Made by a program: the position numbers and the translations under genes. Under the pieces are notes generated by a model. The model worked only from the letters and a program-made list of their open reading frames with translations, made no database searches and was not told the origin of the DNA. From the NCBI GenBank assembly GCA_947175225.1, contig CAMWLX010000054.1, positions 1 through 12,995 on the forward strand: DNA of 12,995 bases, in the 5' to 3' direction. Within the stretch, counting starts at the first letter, position 1, and every line of letters begins with the position of its first letter. This document shows positions 12,726 to 12,995 of this stretch, in pieces. This DNA comes from an uncultured Porphyromonadaceae bacterium (lineage in GTDB: Bacteria > Bacteroidota > Bacteroidia > Bacteroidales > Muribaculaceae).

Positions 12726-12995
12726 AGACTGTCATTTAAATGTGATACGGTGAATTGATTTAAACATATAACACCTAATAACCTTTATTGGATTTTCATT
12801 TCTGTATAATAATGATATTAGTGGATACGTAAAGAATAAAAAGCTCCGTGTGCCCTCTGTGTGAGCCATGATCAGATATCCGCTGAAGAGTTACGTGGAT
12901 ACTAATGAAAGTGAAAAAAGCTTAATATTTTGTTATTTTTCGTAAATTTTTTCATTTTTGTCACTTCTGTCACATTTTTTGACACGGTTTTAAAC
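12726..12995. other. Gene-free region upstream of the protease, with paired motifs
   Basis: No convincing gene in either strand, and no CAAAnnTA (minus-strand -7 consensus). The region is A/T-rich and contains GTGGATAC twice in direct orientation, at 12821-12828 and 12895-12902. The flanks are mirrored: ATTA...GTAA at the first and TTAC...TAAT at the second, so TTACGT and ACTAAT form an inverted pair with a 4-bp core in opposite orientations. The starts are 74 bp apart. Further up lie the T-rich block (12921-12971) and TGTCAC/TGACAC motifs near 12960-12985. These are candidate control sites of the protease gene; the neighbouring gene is outside the window. Confidence 0.45.
12921..12971. repeat. 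51-bp T-rich upstream block, copy 2 (before C10 protease)
   Basis: Counterpart of 8867-8917, aligned without gaps with 42 of 51 positions agreeing by hand count. It lies 196-246 bp upstream of the protease ATG, further out than the spt copy (84-134 bp). The minus strand carries TGACAAAAATGAAAAAA in both copies. Confidence 0.45.

Noticed and set aside
12733..12765. Minus-strand TATGTTTA (12768-12761) as the protease -7 box
   Set aside because: The final G of TAnnTTTG is missing and there is no TTTG/TTG about 20 nt upstream.
12817..12906. A fully formed invertible promoter as in Bacteroides capsule loci
   Set aside because: The repeats are short with mismatched cores, no consensus promoter lies between them, and no recombinase gene is in the window. 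Kept only as a motif-pair observation.

Overview
The window looks like a chromosomal stretch of a gut-type Bacteroidales bacterium. The evidence is a Bacteroidetes-style BamD and short omega/Rpb6-like subunit, a serine palmitoyltransferase very close to the Bacteroides sphingolipid enzyme, promoters of the Bacteroidetes form TTTG-N19/20-TAnnTTTG, and a secreted C10 protease ending in a short C-terminal tail of the kind found on Bacteroidales secreted proteins. Muribaculaceae is my best guess at family level, but that is inference.

Positions 1-1934 (+ strand): the 3' part of bamD, then rpoZ, then an ATP-grasp-like protein of unknown function whose start codon overlaps the rpoZ stop. This run ends convergently, overlapping by 16 bp, against a minus-strand cluster.

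Positions 8783-1919 (- strand, in transcription order): serine palmitoyltransferase, tRNA-guanine transglycosylase (4-nt overlap), an LptF/LptG-type permease, a PlsC/PlsB-like acyltransferase, a membrane-anchored metallophosphoesterase (1-nt overlap) and a diverged HPPK (FolK-like) protein. The shared theme is mostly lipid and envelope chemistry: sphingolipid entry, LPS export and phospholipid acylation, with tRNA queuosine and pterin-type enzymes riding along. The acyltransferase has its own good promoter, so this is at least two transcription units.

Positions 8784-10430 form an accessory island. It holds a decayed 3' remnant of a C10-protease-like gene with its own terminator, a small two-helix membrane protein on the + strand, and a minus-strand trio: ribbon-helix-helix antitoxin, RelE/ParE-type toxin and a DUF2442 protein. 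The trio has a clear Bacteroidetes promoter that fixes the antitoxin start.

Positions 10440-12725 (- strand) encode a full-length secreted C10 (streptopain/interpain-like) cysteine protease. Its 3' end and terminator match the remnant 1.4 kb away in direct orientation. The 270 bp upstream of it hold no gene but contain paired sequence motifs and a 51-bp block also found upstream of the serine palmitoyltransferase gene.

The most interesting points are the duplicated protease tails flanking the toxin-antitoxin trio, the three-gene make-up of that trio, the missing zinc cysteines in Tgt, the lost catalytic arginine in the FolK-like protein, the acidic N-terminal extension of the permease, and several perfect hairpins or palindromes near gene starts.
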